Shown one piece after another: positions 24,427 to 34,660 of a stretch of 64,000 nucleotides of DNA. The position numbers and the translations under genes are program-made. A model generated the notes under the pieces. The model did not search any database. It was not told where the DNA came from and was given only the letters and a program-made list of their open reading frames with translations. The stretch is from NCBI RefSeq assembly GCF_000359125.1, contig NZ_CAAF010000073.1, positions 62,001 to 126,000 on the forward strand, given 5' to 3'. Position 1 is the first letter of the stretch. Each line of letters begins with the position of its first letter. The stretch is from Mesorhizobium sp. STM 4661 (GTDB lineage Bacteria > Pseudomonadota > Alphaproteobacteria > Rhizobiales > Rhizobiaceae).

Positions 24427-25044
24427 TTGGCTTCGCAGCCGCCCGCGACAGTTGAAGACAAACCCGACGCCACAGCGACAAAAAAACTGCGCGCCGATGC
24501 GCAGCGCAATCGCGACCGGCTGATCGAGGTCGCGGCGGCGGCCTTTGCCGCGCATGGCGTCGATGCCTCGCTGGAGGAGATTGCCCGCCAGGCCGGCGTC
24601 GGCATCGGAACGCTCTACCGGCATTTTCCGACGCGCGAGCATCTGGTCGAGGTGGTTTATCGCCGCGAGGTGGAAGGGTTGTGCCAGGCGGCCGACGAGC
24701 TATCCCGCACTGAAGCGCCCGATGTCGCGCTGGAACAATGGATGCAGCGCTTCGTCGACTACATCGCCACCAAGCGCGGCCTGACGACGAGCCTTCGCAT
24801 CCTGATGTCCACCAACTCGACGCTGTTTTCGGACATTTCGGGCCGGGTGACGCAGGCGCTGCGACGGCTGGTCGAGGCGGCGGTGGCGGCAGGTGCGATC
24901 CGCGGCGATGTCGACGCCTCCGATGTCCTGCATGCGCTCGGCGGCATCTATTCGGCGCCCGACACCAAGGACTGGCGCGACCGCTCGCGCCGGCTGGTCA
25001 AGCTGCTGATGGATGGGCTGAGGTTCGGGGCCAAGGCGAGGTGA
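24427..25044 (+). CDS. TetR-family transcriptional regulator
   Basis: About 205 residues. The TetR helix-turn-helix is clear: LIEVAAAAFAAHGVDASLEE, then GVGIGTLYRHFPTREHLVE. A variable helical ligand domain follows. The start is uncertain: TTG 24427 has GTGGAG 6 bp upstream, GTG 24415 gives a slightly longer product, and the longest frame begins at GTG 24373, just past the palindrome. It is divergent from the molybdenum aldehyde oxidase and probably responds to an aldehyde or related compound. Confidence 0.88.
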   Translation: MASQPPATVEDKPDATATKKLRADAQRNRDRLIEVAAAAFAAHGVDASLEEIARQAGVGIGTLYRHFPTREHLVEVVYRREVEGLCQAADELSRTEAPDVALEQWMQRFVDYIATKRGLTTSLRILMSTNSTLFSDISGRVTQALRRLVEAAVAAGAIRGDVDASDVLHALGGIYSAPDTKDWRDRSRRLVKLLMDGLRFGAKAR

Positions 25045-25291
25045 TTACGGTGGCGTTCCCTTCCCTCGCGTCCAGGAAACCAGAACGCGAGACCGTGCAT
25101 GCGGACGTGGCACGCATCATCGTCGAGACGTTCACGCGATGACTTGACCGCGAAGCGGCGTCGGCCGACAGGCGGCGCCGCTCATTTTGGGCGCGGATCG
25201 ACGCCGCAAGATTCAGCAGAATTTCAGAAATCTTCCGGTACGCGCGCAATCTTCTGCTTCATTGTTCTCAAGAACGAACGGGAGGTCGAAC

Positions 25292-25597
25292 ATGTCACCG
25301 AATGAGAACACGCGCCAAGCCGCCCGGCAGGAACTTCTGGAATTTGCATCCACCGTGATGGCTGCGTCGCCTTGTGCGCCCATGCCTGGAACAATGTTCG
25401 AAATGCTGGAGATCATGGCCATGGAGAGGCGCATGACTTCCAGCCAAAGTAAAGGCGAACCAAATTCTCCTGATCCCTTGACGTCCGCGCCGATTAAGAC
25501 CCCAATCGGGCAGCGTTTGGTCAAGCTGGTCAGATCGGCATTCGATGTCGCAAGAAAAACCGGGGCACGTACTGGCACTTGGCAGTTGCGAGCTTGA
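25292..25597 (+). CDS. Small hypothetical protein before the winged-helix/TPR regulator
   Basis: 101 residues with a near-ideal ribosome site (GGAGG, 6 bp before ATG 25292). The N-terminal half is helical (TRQAARQELLEFASTVMAA) with a methionine-rich segment; the C-terminal half is basic. The gene overlaps the next one by 53 bp in another frame, so they may be expressed together. No family is recognised. Confidence 0.55.
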   Translation: MSPNENTRQAARQELLEFASTVMAASPCAPMPGTMFEMLEIMAMERRMTSSQSKGEPNSPDPLTSAPIKTPIGQRLVKLVRSAFDVARKTGARTGTWQLRA

Positions 25598-27095
25598 TCT
25601 TGCCCGCGGCTTGCTGCTGTGCGACGGGAAACCTGTTGCTCTGCGCTCCAAGGCGTTTGATCTGTTGGCCTATCTCAGCAGGAATGTCGGGCGTGTCGCG
25701 ACCAAGTCGGAACTGATGTCGGCGGTGTGGCCTGATGTCTTCGTGACCGAGGACTCACTGACGCAGGCGGTCAGGGAGTTGCGAAAGGCGCTCCATGACG
25801 AAGGCCAAACCATTATCCGCACGGTCGCCAAACGCGGCTACATCCTCTCTCTTCTCGAAGCGCCAAAGCAAGAGCGCGCTGGACAGCCGAGCGTTGCGGT
25901 GCTGCGTTTCACTAATGAAGGTGCGCCGGAAGACACCCCTCTGGTGGACGGCTTTGCCGAGGACATCGTCAACGCGTTGGCTCGCTTCGGAACGGTCGTC
26001 GTGCTGGCGCGCAATTCCGGCTTTGCATTCGTCTCGGATGCGGCTTCCGACTGGCGTTCCGTTGGCGACAGCCTCGGCGCCACCTATCTGGTCCGCGGCA
26101 GGGCGACGACTCGCGCGGACGGCATGCGGGTCACCGTCAGTCTCATTGCCGCTTCGACGGGTGGCGTTCTGTGGAGCGATACCTTTTCTGCGTCTGGCGG
26201 CCAGATCTTCGACATGCAGGAAGAAATCGCCCGCCGTGTGGTGAACCGGCTGGTCGCTCGGCTCGACGACGCAGGTGTCAAGCAGGCATCTCCAAAGCCT
26301 CCTGACAGTTTGGCTGCGTACGAGCTTCTGCTGCGCGGACTGGCCCGTCTGCGCGGTTATAGTGATGATGACAACAAGGCCGCGCGCGGTCTTTTCCAGG
26401 CTGCGGTCGAAAAGGACCCGGCCTATGCACTGGCGCATTCCTACATCGCGCTCGCCGATCTCATTGTCGGTGGCTATGCCGAGGCATCCCCGGCATTGCT
26501 TGATTCACTGATCGACCGCGCGGAGTGTGCGGTGACCTTGGCGCCGGAAGAGCCACGCTGCCATCGCGTACTCGCCCAGGCTTTAATCTCTGCCCGTCGG
26601 TTCGATGCGGCTGAACATCACCTTCAACGCGCGCTCGACCTCAATCCATATGACGCCGATACGATTGCGCAAATGGGGTTCTTGCTGACGATGAGAGGCA
26701 GGCCTCTTGAAGCGCTCGCGGCGGTTGACAGTGCGATACGGATCAACCCGATCCATCCAGACTGGTACCACTATGATCGCGCCATCGCGCAATACTCGGC
26801 TGGAGATTACAAGGCCGCGCTTGTCAGCATGTCCAAGGTCCCCTCGAAGACCCCCTGGCGACTTACAAGGCTTGCGGGGTGCCACGCGCAACTCGGCGAC
26901 CTGGAGGAAGCTCAGCGCATCATGGCAGAGGTCAAGCGGATAGCGCCGGACTATTCGCCACTGGAGTTTGCACAAACCCGGCTCGCCTTCGAACATGCGA
27001 GCGATGTTGAACACCTCGTTGCCGGCGTCGCCAAGGCACTTGCAGCGTATGAGGCCGGAACCAGACCGGCGCCACCGGGTCCTGGCGCCGGCTGA
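25545..27095 (+). CDS. Winged-helix (OmpR-type) regulator with TPR repeats
   Basis: 516 residues in three parts. Residues ~10-105 form an OmpR/CadC-type winged helix (LRSKAFDLLAYLSRN, SLTQAVRELRKAL, IRTVAKRGYIL). Residues ~115-245 form a TolB-like/adenylate-cyclase-associated domain (PSVAVLRF, LVDGFAEDIVNALARFG, YLVRGRATTRADG). The rest is a set of TPRs (ALAHSYIALADL, HHLQRALDLNPYDAD, ALAAVDSAIRINP). There is no transmembrane helix, so unlike CadC it is soluble. This architecture is common in Rhizobiales; targets are unknown. Confidence 0.85.
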   Translation: MSQEKPGHVLALGSCELDLARGLLLCDGKPVALRSKAFDLLAYLSRNVGRVATKSELMSAVWPDVFVTEDSLTQAVRELRKALHDEGQTIIRTVAKRGYILSLLEAPKQERAGQPSVAVLRFTNEGAPEDTPLVDGFAEDIVNALARFGTVVVLARNSGFAFVSDAASDWRSVGDSLGATYLVRGRATTRADGMRVTVSLIAASTGGVLWSDTFSASGGQIFDMQEEIARRVVNRLVARLDDAGVKQASPKPPDSLAAYELLLRGLARLRGYSDDDNKAARGLFQAAVEKDPAYALAHSYIALADLIVGGYAEASPALLDSLIDRAECAVTLAPEEPRCHRVLAQALISARRFDAAEHHLQRALDLNPYDADTIAQMGFLLTMRGRPLEALAAVDSAIRINPIHPDWYHYDRAIAQYSAGDYKAALVSMSKVPSKTPWRLTRLAGCHAQLGDLEEAQRIMAEVKRIAPDYSPLEFAQTRLAFEHASDVEHLVAGVAKALAAYEAGTRPAPPGPGAG

Positions 27096-27111
27096 TTAGG
27101 GTCGCGCCTTG

Positions 27112-28572
27112 CTATGACGCGGCGCGCAGGCTTGGACGGACGCGCCGCCTGCTGGTGGCGCGGGCCTTCTCCGCCACCGCGCCGGTGATCTCGACCACGG
27201 TGTCTTCGCGCGACCTGGCGTTTGTCACCTTATGGAGCCGCTCATAGGGCAACAGCTCTTTGACCCGAGCATTGAGCACCGCCACTTCGGCGCGCAGATC
27301 CTCGCATTCCTGCCTCTGGACATCGAGCTGGATCTGTTCGGATGCCTGCTGCAGGGAAAGCTGCGAAAAGTTCGCGTTCACCGTCGAAAGGCTCATCTTG
27401 TCGTGCTCATTCTCCTTGATGAGCGCGGACAATTTCTGCTCCGCGATCTGCTTTTCGGCAACGGCATCGCTCCATTGAACCTTGAGCCTGGCGATCTCGC
27501 TGGCGGCTTCGCTGTTCTCGTGCGAGGCAAGCTCCAATCGCGATTGCAGGCCCTGAATTTCCGACCGCAGGCCGCTCATCTCCGTGAGACTGCGTTGCAG
27601 CTCGGCTTCCCTGTCGCCGTCCCTGATACGCGCCGCTTCGGTCATCTCCGACAGCTTGGTTTGCGCGATATCGAGCGATTTCTGCAGGCGTATCTCCTCT
27701 TTTTCGCTTTTGCCGAGCGCTGCCAGCAGCTCCGCAAGCCGCGCCGCCTCATTGGCGTGGATCGTCGACAGTTCATCCAGCCTGTGCCGCGCCTCGGCTT
27801 CCCGCTTCAGCGCCTTGTCGAGGTCGATCGACAGGCTGACATGCTTTTCCCGCAGCATCTCGTTCTCGCGCGAGCGCCTGTCGACCTCGACCGTCCTGGC
27901 CGAAAGCGTTTTGACGAGGTCGCCGAACTCCGCTTCGCGTTTTGCGCTCGCATTGCCTGCCACGACCAGTTCCAGCCTTGCCGCGGCCAGCGCACCGCGA
28001 AGCGCCTCCTTGTCCTCGACCAGGCTTGTTTCACGCTGCTCCAGGGCCTCGATGACACTGTCGCGCTCGCGCTGCCTCTTGGTCGCGTCGTGAAGCTGGT
28101 CCGACAGCGCTCTTTGCTGCGTGGTCAGGCCGGCATTTGCCAGTTCCAATTCGTTGGCGCGAAGAATGTCGCCGTGAAGAAGCTTCAAATATTCGCCTGT
28201 CAGGTGATGCGAGGTCGCGATCTCCGACAGTTTCGCATTGATCTCCCCCATATACTCCTGCGCATCGTGGAAGAGCTCATCGACGGCATTCAATGCAGCC
28301 AGTCGGGTTTGAGCGTGGGAAGTCAGCCGCCGCGCGGTTTCGCCCGAATTGTCCTCTGGCAGCGCGTCGTCCTCGGACAGCGGATTGTACTCAAGCAGCG
28401 TGTTGTCATTCCTTGCCGCGAGATTCTCGTCCGGGATATCGATCGCGTCCTCCGGCGGCCACTCATCGTCCAGGTTGATACATTCATCGAACGCATCCGC
28501 CAGATCGGATTCGAGCTGCTCGAACGCTCCATCCACAATCTCGGCACGCTTTATCAGAGCTTTGAACTTCAT
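27112..28572 (-). CDS. Large coiled-coil protein of unknown function
   Basis: 486 residues from ATG 28572, which has AGGGAG about 9 bp upstream; the frame is open to 28641 without a better site. The first ~110 residues are acidic. Residues ~115-460 are an almost continuous coiled coil rich in E, K, A, L and S, with heptads such as RRLDELSTIHANEAARLAEL. The C-terminal tail is basic (SRRRVRPSLRAAS). There is no signal peptide or membrane helix. Similar proteins occur beside exopolysaccharide or cell-shape genes, but nothing here supports a function. It is convergent with the TPR regulator, only 16 bp apart. Confidence 0.75.
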   Translation of the reverse strand: MKFKALIKRAEIVDGAFEQLESDLADAFDECINLDDEWPPEDAIDIPDENLAARNDNTLLEYNPLSEDDALPEDNSGETARRLTSHAQTRLAALNAVDELFHDAQEYMGEINAKLSEIATSHHLTGEYLKLLHGDILRANELELANAGLTTQQRALSDQLHDATKRQRERDSVIEALEQRETSLVEDKEALRGALAAARLELVVAGNASAKREAEFGDLVKTLSARTVEVDRRSRENEMLREKHVSLSIDLDKALKREAEARHRLDELSTIHANEAARLAELLAALGKSEKEEIRLQKSLDIAQTKLSEMTEAARIRDGDREAELQRSLTEMSGLRSEIQGLQSRLELASHENSEAASEIARLKVQWSDAVAEKQIAEQKLSALIKENEHDKMSLSTVNANFSQLSLQQASEQIQLDVQRQECEDLRAEVAVLNARVKELLPYERLHKVTNARSREDTVVEITGAVAEKARATSRRRVRPSLRAAS

Positions 28573-28954
28573 GACCGGATCTCCCTCTCGTACAACACCA
28601 CTAGGAAGGGAGTTTTCAGGGTTTTGATCCTCGCCTCCCATTCAGGCCGGATACGGACTCAACCTCTCTCCCGATCGTGAGCGCATAGGGCCAAGTTAAC
28701 GCTAGGCAGAGGCTTGGCTACTGTCCTCGTCTGTTCGAATGACACAAACCGCGTTCGACCGCACCCCCACACCTTGAACTGTTCGCACCCTCGCCCCGCG
28801 CCGCTCTTCAAGCCGGCTCTCCATGGATGGCCGGCCGTTGTGTCTTCAAGCCGGAACAACATTCCGAGGCGAAGGGCTTGCCAAAAAGGCGCGGTTAGCC
28901 CACCAGATATGATCTGGCCATAATGTCTGGGCCGATTCAGATGGCGGGGACAAC
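28573..28954. other. 382-bp divergent intergenic region
   Basis: There is no convincing gene. Short open frames on both strands lack ribosome sites and protein-like composition. The only clear structure is the perfect inverted repeat CCAGAT-ATG-ATCTGG at 28903-28917, 38 bp before the autotransporter start. The region should hold promoters for both the coiled-coil gene and the autotransporter. Confidence 0.6.
28903..28917. promoter_or_regulatory. Perfect 15-bp inverted repeat upstream of the autotransporter
   Basis: CCAGAT and ATCTGG flank a 3-bp centre, 38 bp before ATG 28955. Position and symmetry suggest an operator; no regulator can be named. Confidence 0.35.
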
Positions 28955-31900
28955 ATGCGCTGTGGCCAGGAGAAGTGCGCTTTCGGCGGCGCTTCCTTCG
29001 AGACGATTGGAACTGCCACTCTTGCGCTGCTGCTCTTCGTCTTCGGTTGCATCTTTAACGCAACGAACTCTCACGCTCAATCCTCCGCTCTTGCCGTCTC
29101 GTCCGTCTCGGTTCCCGCAAACGGATCTTACAGGGCGGGCGATGTCCTGAGCTTTCACGTCAACTTCAGCGAAGCCGTCACCGTGAGCACTGCTGGCGGA
29201 ACGCCGCGAATAGCGCTGACGATCGGCGGCACGACACGCTTCGCAAACTATGCGAGCGGCTCGGGAACGACGGAGCTTTCCTTCGGCTATACCGTTCAAG
29301 CGGGAGAGATCGATCTCGACGGCATCCAGGTCGGCGCGGCGATCCAGGCCAACGGCGGCACCATCGGGAATTTCGACGGAACAGTATCCGCCGACCTTGC
29401 CCTTAACAATGTCGCCTCCACAAGTGGCGTCTTCGTTTACGCTATTGCCCCAATCGTTCTTTCCACCGGTATTGTCGGCACCCCGCCATCCGATGCCGAC
29501 GACGTGACTTTCGAAATCGTGTTTTCGGAGCCGGTCACCGGTGTGAGATTGGAGGATTTCACTTTGGTCGGCGGTGATTCCGCGTCCGGGACGCTGTCGA
29601 CCCTTCAGACAACGGACAACATTCGATACACGGTCAATGCCGCTGTTGCCGGGTTTGGACCATTGCGCGTCGACGTGAGAGCAAATGCCGCCGTAAACAT
29701 TGGCGGCGAGGGCAACCCCGCTTATGCGAGCGGCACGCCGTGGACCCGGGCTTCGTCCAACGCGGACCTCGCGCAGCTGCAGCCAAGCAAGGGAACGCTC
29801 ACACCGGCTTTCGATCCGGATGTCCTGGGATATGCGGTTTCCGTCGCGAACGACGTGACCGAGGTCGCGTTGACCCTTTCGGTTGCCGGTCCTAACGCGA
29901 CAATCAAGGTCAATGGCTTGGCGGTCGCTTCCGGAAGCGCCAGCGCCGCCATTCCCTTATCCGTCGGCGCCACTGAGATCGCAATTGACGTTACCGCCCA
30001 GAACGGAACGACAGTGAAGGCCTACAAGGTCACTGTGACGCGTGGCGCTGCCGCGATCGCCGATCTCGTGGGTCTGGTCCCCAGCGTCGGCGGTCTCGAC
30101 CCGGCATTCAGCCCTGATACCTTGGCCTACAGGCTGGACGTCGCCAATGGGGTGACAACCGTTACCCTGACACCGACCGCGGCCGATCCTAACGCGACAA
30201 TCAAGGTCAATGGCTCGGCGGTCGCTTCCGGAAGCGCCAGCGCCGCCATTCCCTTGTCCGTCGGCGCCACTGAGATCGCAATTGACGTTACCGCCCAGAA
30301 CGGAACGACAATGAAGGCCTACAAGGTCACTGTGACGCGTGGCGCTGGCGCGATCGCCGATCTCGTGGGTCTGGTCCCCAGCGTCGGCGGTCTCGACCCG
30401 GCATTCAGCCCGGATACCTTGGCCTACAGGCTGGACGTCGCCAATGGGGTGACAACCGTTACCCTGACACCGACCGCGGCCGATGCAGCGTCAAGCATCA
30501 CCATCGACGGCAATACCGTCGCTTCCGGAAGCGCTAGCACTGCCATTGCGCTGTCCGTCGGTTCCAGGCAGGTCGATGTCGTCGTCACCGCTCAAGATGG
30601 GACGACTGTCAAATCCTACAGGGTCGATATATCCCGCGCCGCTTCCCCGAAAGCCGAACTCACCGGATTGGTCCCCAGCGTCGGCAGTCTCGACCCGGCA
30701 TTCGGCCCGGATACCCTGGTCTACAAGCTGGACGTCGCCAATGCGGTGACAAGCATTACCCTGACCCCGACTGCGACCGATGCAACCATCACCGTCAACG
30801 GCGCGGCTGTCACGCCGGGATCGGCAAGCACAGCGCTGTCCCTTGTCGAAGGGACAACCGAAATCTCCGTCGTGGTGACCGCCCAGGATGGCGTAACCAC
30901 GCAGACCTACACCGTCAATGCTGTGCGACAGAAGCCAGCTCCGGTGGCGGTCTCGCGTACCGTTGAGGTGCAGGCGGGTACGACCGCCAATATCGACCTG
31001 ACGGAAGGCGCGAGTGGCGGGCCGTTCACGGCAGCGGCGATCACGTCCGTTTCTGATCCCGATGCCGGAAATCTGCGTCTCGAAGCGCAAAGCCTGGTCT
31101 TCGACGCCAGCCCGACATTTTCCGGATCGGCTCAGGTCGCATTCACACTGTCGAACGCCTTTGGAACGTCACCTGCGGCGACGATTACTTTCGCCGTGAT
31201 CGCCCGCCCCGACCCGTCCAGGGATTCCGAGGTGATCGGCCTGCTGCAGGCACAGGTAGATGCCGCCAGACGTTTCGCCGAAACACAGACGGACAATTTC
31301 AACACGCGTCTCGAACAGTTGCATGCGAAGGCGACCGCCGTCAAAATTCCATAAGCGTCAACGTCGGCATGGCCGAGCCTGATTCCAGTCGGACAGCCTA
31401 TGCCGGGCAGAAGGAAAACGATCCCGTCGCCGACGCTTTCGAACGAATGGATGCCGGCAGCAAGGACGCCAGGAGGCCCGCTTCCGGCAGCGAAGCCTAC
31501 AATCCTCTCGGCAACTTCGCGATCTGGTCGGGCGGCTATGTCAATTTCGCCGAAAGCGACAATGGCGGCATCGACCTCGACAGCACGCTTGTCGGCCTGA
31601 GCGGCGGCATCGACTACCGCTTCTCGCCGTCCTTCGCGGCGGGTCTCGGCTTCGGCTACGGCCGCGACAAAACCGATGTCGGCGACAATGGCACCGAGAG
31701 CCGGGCCCGGGCGTTGTCGATGGCCGCCTATGGCAGCTACAAGCCGTTACCCGGGATCTTCATCGACGGCGTGATCGGATACGGCTTCATGGATTTCGAC
31801 AGCCGCCGTTTCGTGACGACGACCGGAGACATCGCCACCGGTTCGCGGGACGGACGGCAGGTCTTCGGCTCGCTCTCTGCCGGGTACGAATACCGACGGG

Positions 31901-32337
31901 AGCGCTGGCTGGTATCGCCCTACGGGCGGCTTGAAGCCTCGCGGTCGAACCTCGACGGCTTCGCCGAGAGCGGCGGCGGCATCTGGGACCTGACCTATGG
32001 CGACCAGACCATGGATACGCTCTCGGGCGTGCTCGGGCTTCGGCTGGAATACGCCATTGCCATGGACTGGGGCGTGTTGAAGCCTCGAGCCCGGTTCGAA
32101 TATACGCACGATTTCGAGGGATCGAGCCGAGCCAGCCTGGGCTACAGTGACATCGGCACATTGCCCTATGCGCTCGATATCGAGCCGACTTCGAGCGAAT
32201 ACCTGACGGTCGGCCTCGGCTTCGATGCACGGATCGGCGAGAGCTGGACTCTCGGATTCGATTACCGCACGGCCTACGGCAGTGGCGGCGACAGCCGGGA
32301 CCAGACGTTTGCAGCCAGGGTCGGAGCGATGTTCTGA
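28955..32337 (+). pseudogene. Autotransporter adhesin with cadherin-like repeats, frameshifted before the beta-barrel
   Basis: The passenger part (28955-31354) has a long signal peptide ending near SHA-QS, two beta-rich domains, then four ~95-residue cadherin-like beta-sandwich repeats (LVPSVGGLDPAFSPDTLAYR type). The autotransporter barrel continues in another frame to 32337 and ends with the expected phenylalanine (RVGAMF). The two parts join perfectly if one G is restored after CAT at 31322-31324: the shifted frame reads EGDRRQNSISVNVGM from 31327 into the barrel. As written, the passenger stops at TAA 31352 and would not be displayed. A single-base loss or a read error are the alternatives. 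Confidence 0.82.
29891..30484 (+). repeat. Tandem 297-bp repeats inside the autotransporter gene
   Basis: Unit 29891-30187 and unit 30188-30484 differ at 5 of 297 positions (98.3% identical by my count) and encode successive cadherin-like repeats of 99 residues. The next repeat downstream is clearly diverged. Such near-identical units allow copy-number change by recombination. Confidence 0.9.
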
Positions 32338-32423
32338 GGCTTTGATGATCTCCATGGATCCGGCTCACGCGTCCATCGGAAAGCCAGAGTGCCGACGGCA
32401 CATAGTGCACGGAAGCGAAGCGG

Positions 32424-33095
32424 CTATTTGCCCTCGAAGAACCTATGGATCGCGGCTTCCAGCTTTTCGATGAGATGATGATTACGGCTGCTGCCGGCCC
32501 AGATCAGGGCGTTCAGCCTCATCTCCTTGTTGAGAAAGTTCACTTTCCCGGACTCCAGCAAATATTCCGCGATCCCGTAATGCCGCCCCTTGATGGCCTC
32601 GATGAGCGCGTTGTTTCGTCCTGTCTTGTCCGTCAGATTTACGTCGGCGCCATTCTCCAGAAGCAACTTGACGACATCCAGATGGCCGTTCTTTGCTGCT
32701 TCAATCAGCGCCGTTCTGCCATAGTAGTCAGCTCGCGCATTGATCTCAATTCCAGCATGTTTGACGAGGGCCGAAACAGCGGCAAAGTGGCCCTTGGCCG
32801 AAGCCAGGCTCAAAGGCGTGCTCTTCCATTTGTTCCTGGAATTAACATCGATTGCCGGATTTTCGATCAACGCTTCGACCGCCGCGGTGCGGGCATTGAG
32901 GGCTGCAAGATGCAGGGCCGACCAGCCGCCTTCGTCCATTTCGTTGATATCGGCGCCGGCCGCCAACTCCGATCGAACGGCCTCCGCATCGCCTTTTTCC
33001 GCCGCGACCAGAAGGTTCGACCAACCCCTTGCCTCTTCGGCTTCCACGCTTTTGGTCAATGCAGCCTTCTCCAGGAAATTCCCGCAGAATATCAT
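32424..33095 (-). CDS. Ankyrin-repeat protein
   Basis: 223 residues with about five ankyrin repeats. Recognisable ones are GGWSALHLAALNARTAAVEALI, KSTPLSLASAKGHFAAVSALV and GRTALIEAAKNGHLDVVKLLLENGADVN, each given here as partial text. There is no clear signal peptide; the first residues are weakly hydrophobic. Such proteins mediate protein-protein contacts and in bacteria are sometimes secreted. It is convergent with the autotransporter, with 86 bp between. Confidence 0.85.
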   Translation of the reverse strand: MIFCGNFLEKAALTKSVEAEEARGWSNLLVAAEKGDAEAVRSELAAGADINEMDEGGWSALHLAALNARTAAVEALIENPAIDVNSRNKWKSTPLSLASAKGHFAAVSALVKHAGIEINARADYYGRTALIEAAKNGHLDVVKLLLENGADVNLTDKTGRNNALIEAIKGRHYGIAEYLLESGKVNFLNKEMRLNALIWAGSSRNHHLIEKLEAAIHRFFEGK

Positions 33096-33284
33096 ACAAT
33101 CCGCGACAATAGGGAGAACCCCCGAAATCCATTGTGGCCTTGAGCGATGTCAACCCGAAGCGGCCGGCGAGATCGGCGCCTCATGTCCGTTTCGTCACAT
33201 TCTCCTGATATCGGCTGGCTTTGGCGATTGCCGGGACTAGATAAGATTGGCGCGCCGGGCGGAACGATACAGAAGGACCTGAAC

Positions 33285-34139
33285 ATGCCTGAACAGATTA
33301 TCCTGAACAGACCCGAACAGATTGCCTTGAACGACGGCTCCGTCATTCCCCAGATTGGCCTTGGCGTGTGGCAGGTCGATCCCGCCATTACGGCGCAAGT
33401 CGTGGGCTGGGGAATCGAGGCCGGCTACAGATTGATCGACACCGCCGAGGGCTACCAGAACGAGGAAGGGGTCGGACAGGCAATCCGCGCGGCCGGCGTG
33501 CCGAGACGCGAGTTGTTCATCACCTCGAAGCTGCGCAACGGCGCGCACCAGCGTGACGCCGCCCTGCGCGCCTTCGACGAGACGATGAGCAAGCTCGGGA
33601 TAGACCGGATCGACCTGTTCCTGATCCACTGGCCGGTGCCCAGCCAGGATAAATATGTCGAGGCATGGAAGACATTGATCGACCTCAGGCAAGCCGGCCG
33701 CATCAAGTCGATCGGCGTCTCGAATTTCAACCAGGACCATCTGGAGCGGATCATCGGCGAGACCGGCGTGACGCCCACGGTCAACCAGATCGAACTGCAT
33801 CCCCGGTTTCAGCAGCGCGACATCAGGGATTACCACACAAGGCACGACATCCGCATCGAAAGCTGGAGCCCGCTGGGCAGCGGCCGGCTGCTGAGCGACC
33901 CGACCCTTGCAGGCATCGCCAGGAAGCATGGCAAGTCGGTGGCCCAGATCATCATCCGCTGGCATCTCCAGGAAGGGCTGATCGTCATTCCGAAGTCGAT
34001 CCATCAGGAGCGGATCGCCGCCAATTTCAATGTCTTCGATTTCGAGCTGGGACCAAACGACCTCGAAGTCATCCGAGGCATGGATTCGCCCGACGGCCGC
34101 ACCGGGCCGAACCCGGCCACGGCCGCGTTTTTGTTCTGA
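33285..34139 (+). CDS. Aldo/keto reductase
   Basis: 284 residues with the AKR barrel and its catalytic tetrad: Asp and Tyr in DTAEGY, Lys in TSKLRN and His in LIHWP; the NADPH site shows IPKSIHQERI. It is close to the 2,5-diketo-D-gluconate reductase-type group. ATG 33285 follows AAGGA by 7 bp; the 46 codons open upstream are not conserved in character. It reduces aldehydes or ketones with NADPH. The gene is followed by a hairpin repeat that may end transcription. Confidence 0.9.
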   Translation: MPEQIILNRPEQIALNDGSVIPQIGLGVWQVDPAITAQVVGWGIEAGYRLIDTAEGYQNEEGVGQAIRAAGVPRRELFITSKLRNGAHQRDAALRAFDETMSKLGIDRIDLFLIHWPVPSQDKYVEAWKTLIDLRQAGRIKSIGVSNFNQDHLERIIGETGVTPTVNQIELHPRFQQRDIRDYHTRHDIRIESWSPLGSGRLLSDPTLAGIARKHGKSVAQIIIRWHLQEGLIVIPKSIHQERIAANFNVFDFELGPNDLEVIRGMDSPDGRTGPNPATAAFLF

Positions 34140-34173
34140 GGTCAAGCTCGAAGAGCCGACGGAGAAGCTGCCG

Positions 34174-34218
34174 ATCTCCCCCAAAGTGGGGGAGATGTCC
34201 GGCAGGACAGAGGGGGGC
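34174..34218 (-). repeat. Double-hairpin repeat, copy 7 (left of the DUF559 gene)
   Basis: An inverted unit 35 bp past the aldo/keto reductase stop. Its flank AGAGCCGACGGAGAAGCTG matches the flank of the copies at 13.96 and 20.14 kb. On the other side GCTGTCCCGCCAGC runs directly into the stop codon of the DUF559 gene. With copy 8 it encloses that gene. Confidence 0.85.
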
Positions 34219-34235
34219 GCTGTCCCGCCAGCGTA

Positions 34236-34604
34236 TCAGGTCGGACCGGCAAGCCCTGCCTCGATCACGATATGCTGGCAGACATTGTCGATGTCGAGGA
34301 TGTCGTCATTCCAAAAGCGGAGGATGATCCAGCCATCCTGCGCCAGTCGCTTCTTCCTGGCCTGATCGGCTGCCGCCAGACTTGCATCGCCGTGCTGCGA
34401 GCCGTCGACTTCCACAACGAGTTTCTTCTCCGGACACGCAAAGTCGACAATATAGCCGGCGATCGGAAACTGCCTGCGAAACCCGAGTCCCATCAATCGA
34501 TGCGCGCGAAGCTCGTTCCAGAGTTTAAATTCGGCGTCGGTCATCGCCTTGCGCATCGACTTGGCGTTTGCGCGGTTTCGCGGGGGCAAGGGTGTGTGAG
34601 GCAT
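34236..34604 (-). CDS. DUF559 endonuclease-domain protein (Vsr/restriction-like fold)
   Basis: 122 residues, full length for the family. An N-terminal AKSMRKAMTDAEFKLWNELR helix is followed by the PD-(D/E)xK core: GYIVDFACPEKKLVVEVDGSQH, given in part, with the acidic residues D, E and D. It is likely a DNA endonuclease related to very-short-patch repair and homing-type nucleases; no substrate is known. It is enclosed by two outward-facing hairpin repeats with no other gene inside. Confidence 0.85.
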   Translation of the reverse strand: MPHTPLPPRNRANAKSMRKAMTDAEFKLWNELRAHRLMGLGFRRQFPIAGYIVDFACPEKKLVVEVDGSQHGDASLAAADQARKKRLAQDGWIILRFWNDDILDIDNVCQHIVIEAGLAGPT

Positions 34605-34660
34605 GGTCGGGCCGGTTGTGAATGGGGCTCTATGTCAATTGATGTTGATACCCTACGGCG

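Noticed and set aside
25040..25142. A short plus-strand ORF after TetR with a plausible C-terminus (ADVARIIVETFTR)
   Set aside because: No ribosome site, ~34 codons, no recognised family; it may be a remnant but cannot be supported.
28659..28862. A 67-codon minus-strand ORF upstream of the coiled-coil gene
   Set aside because: No ribosome site and cysteine/arginine-rich composition; it lies in what should be a promoter region.
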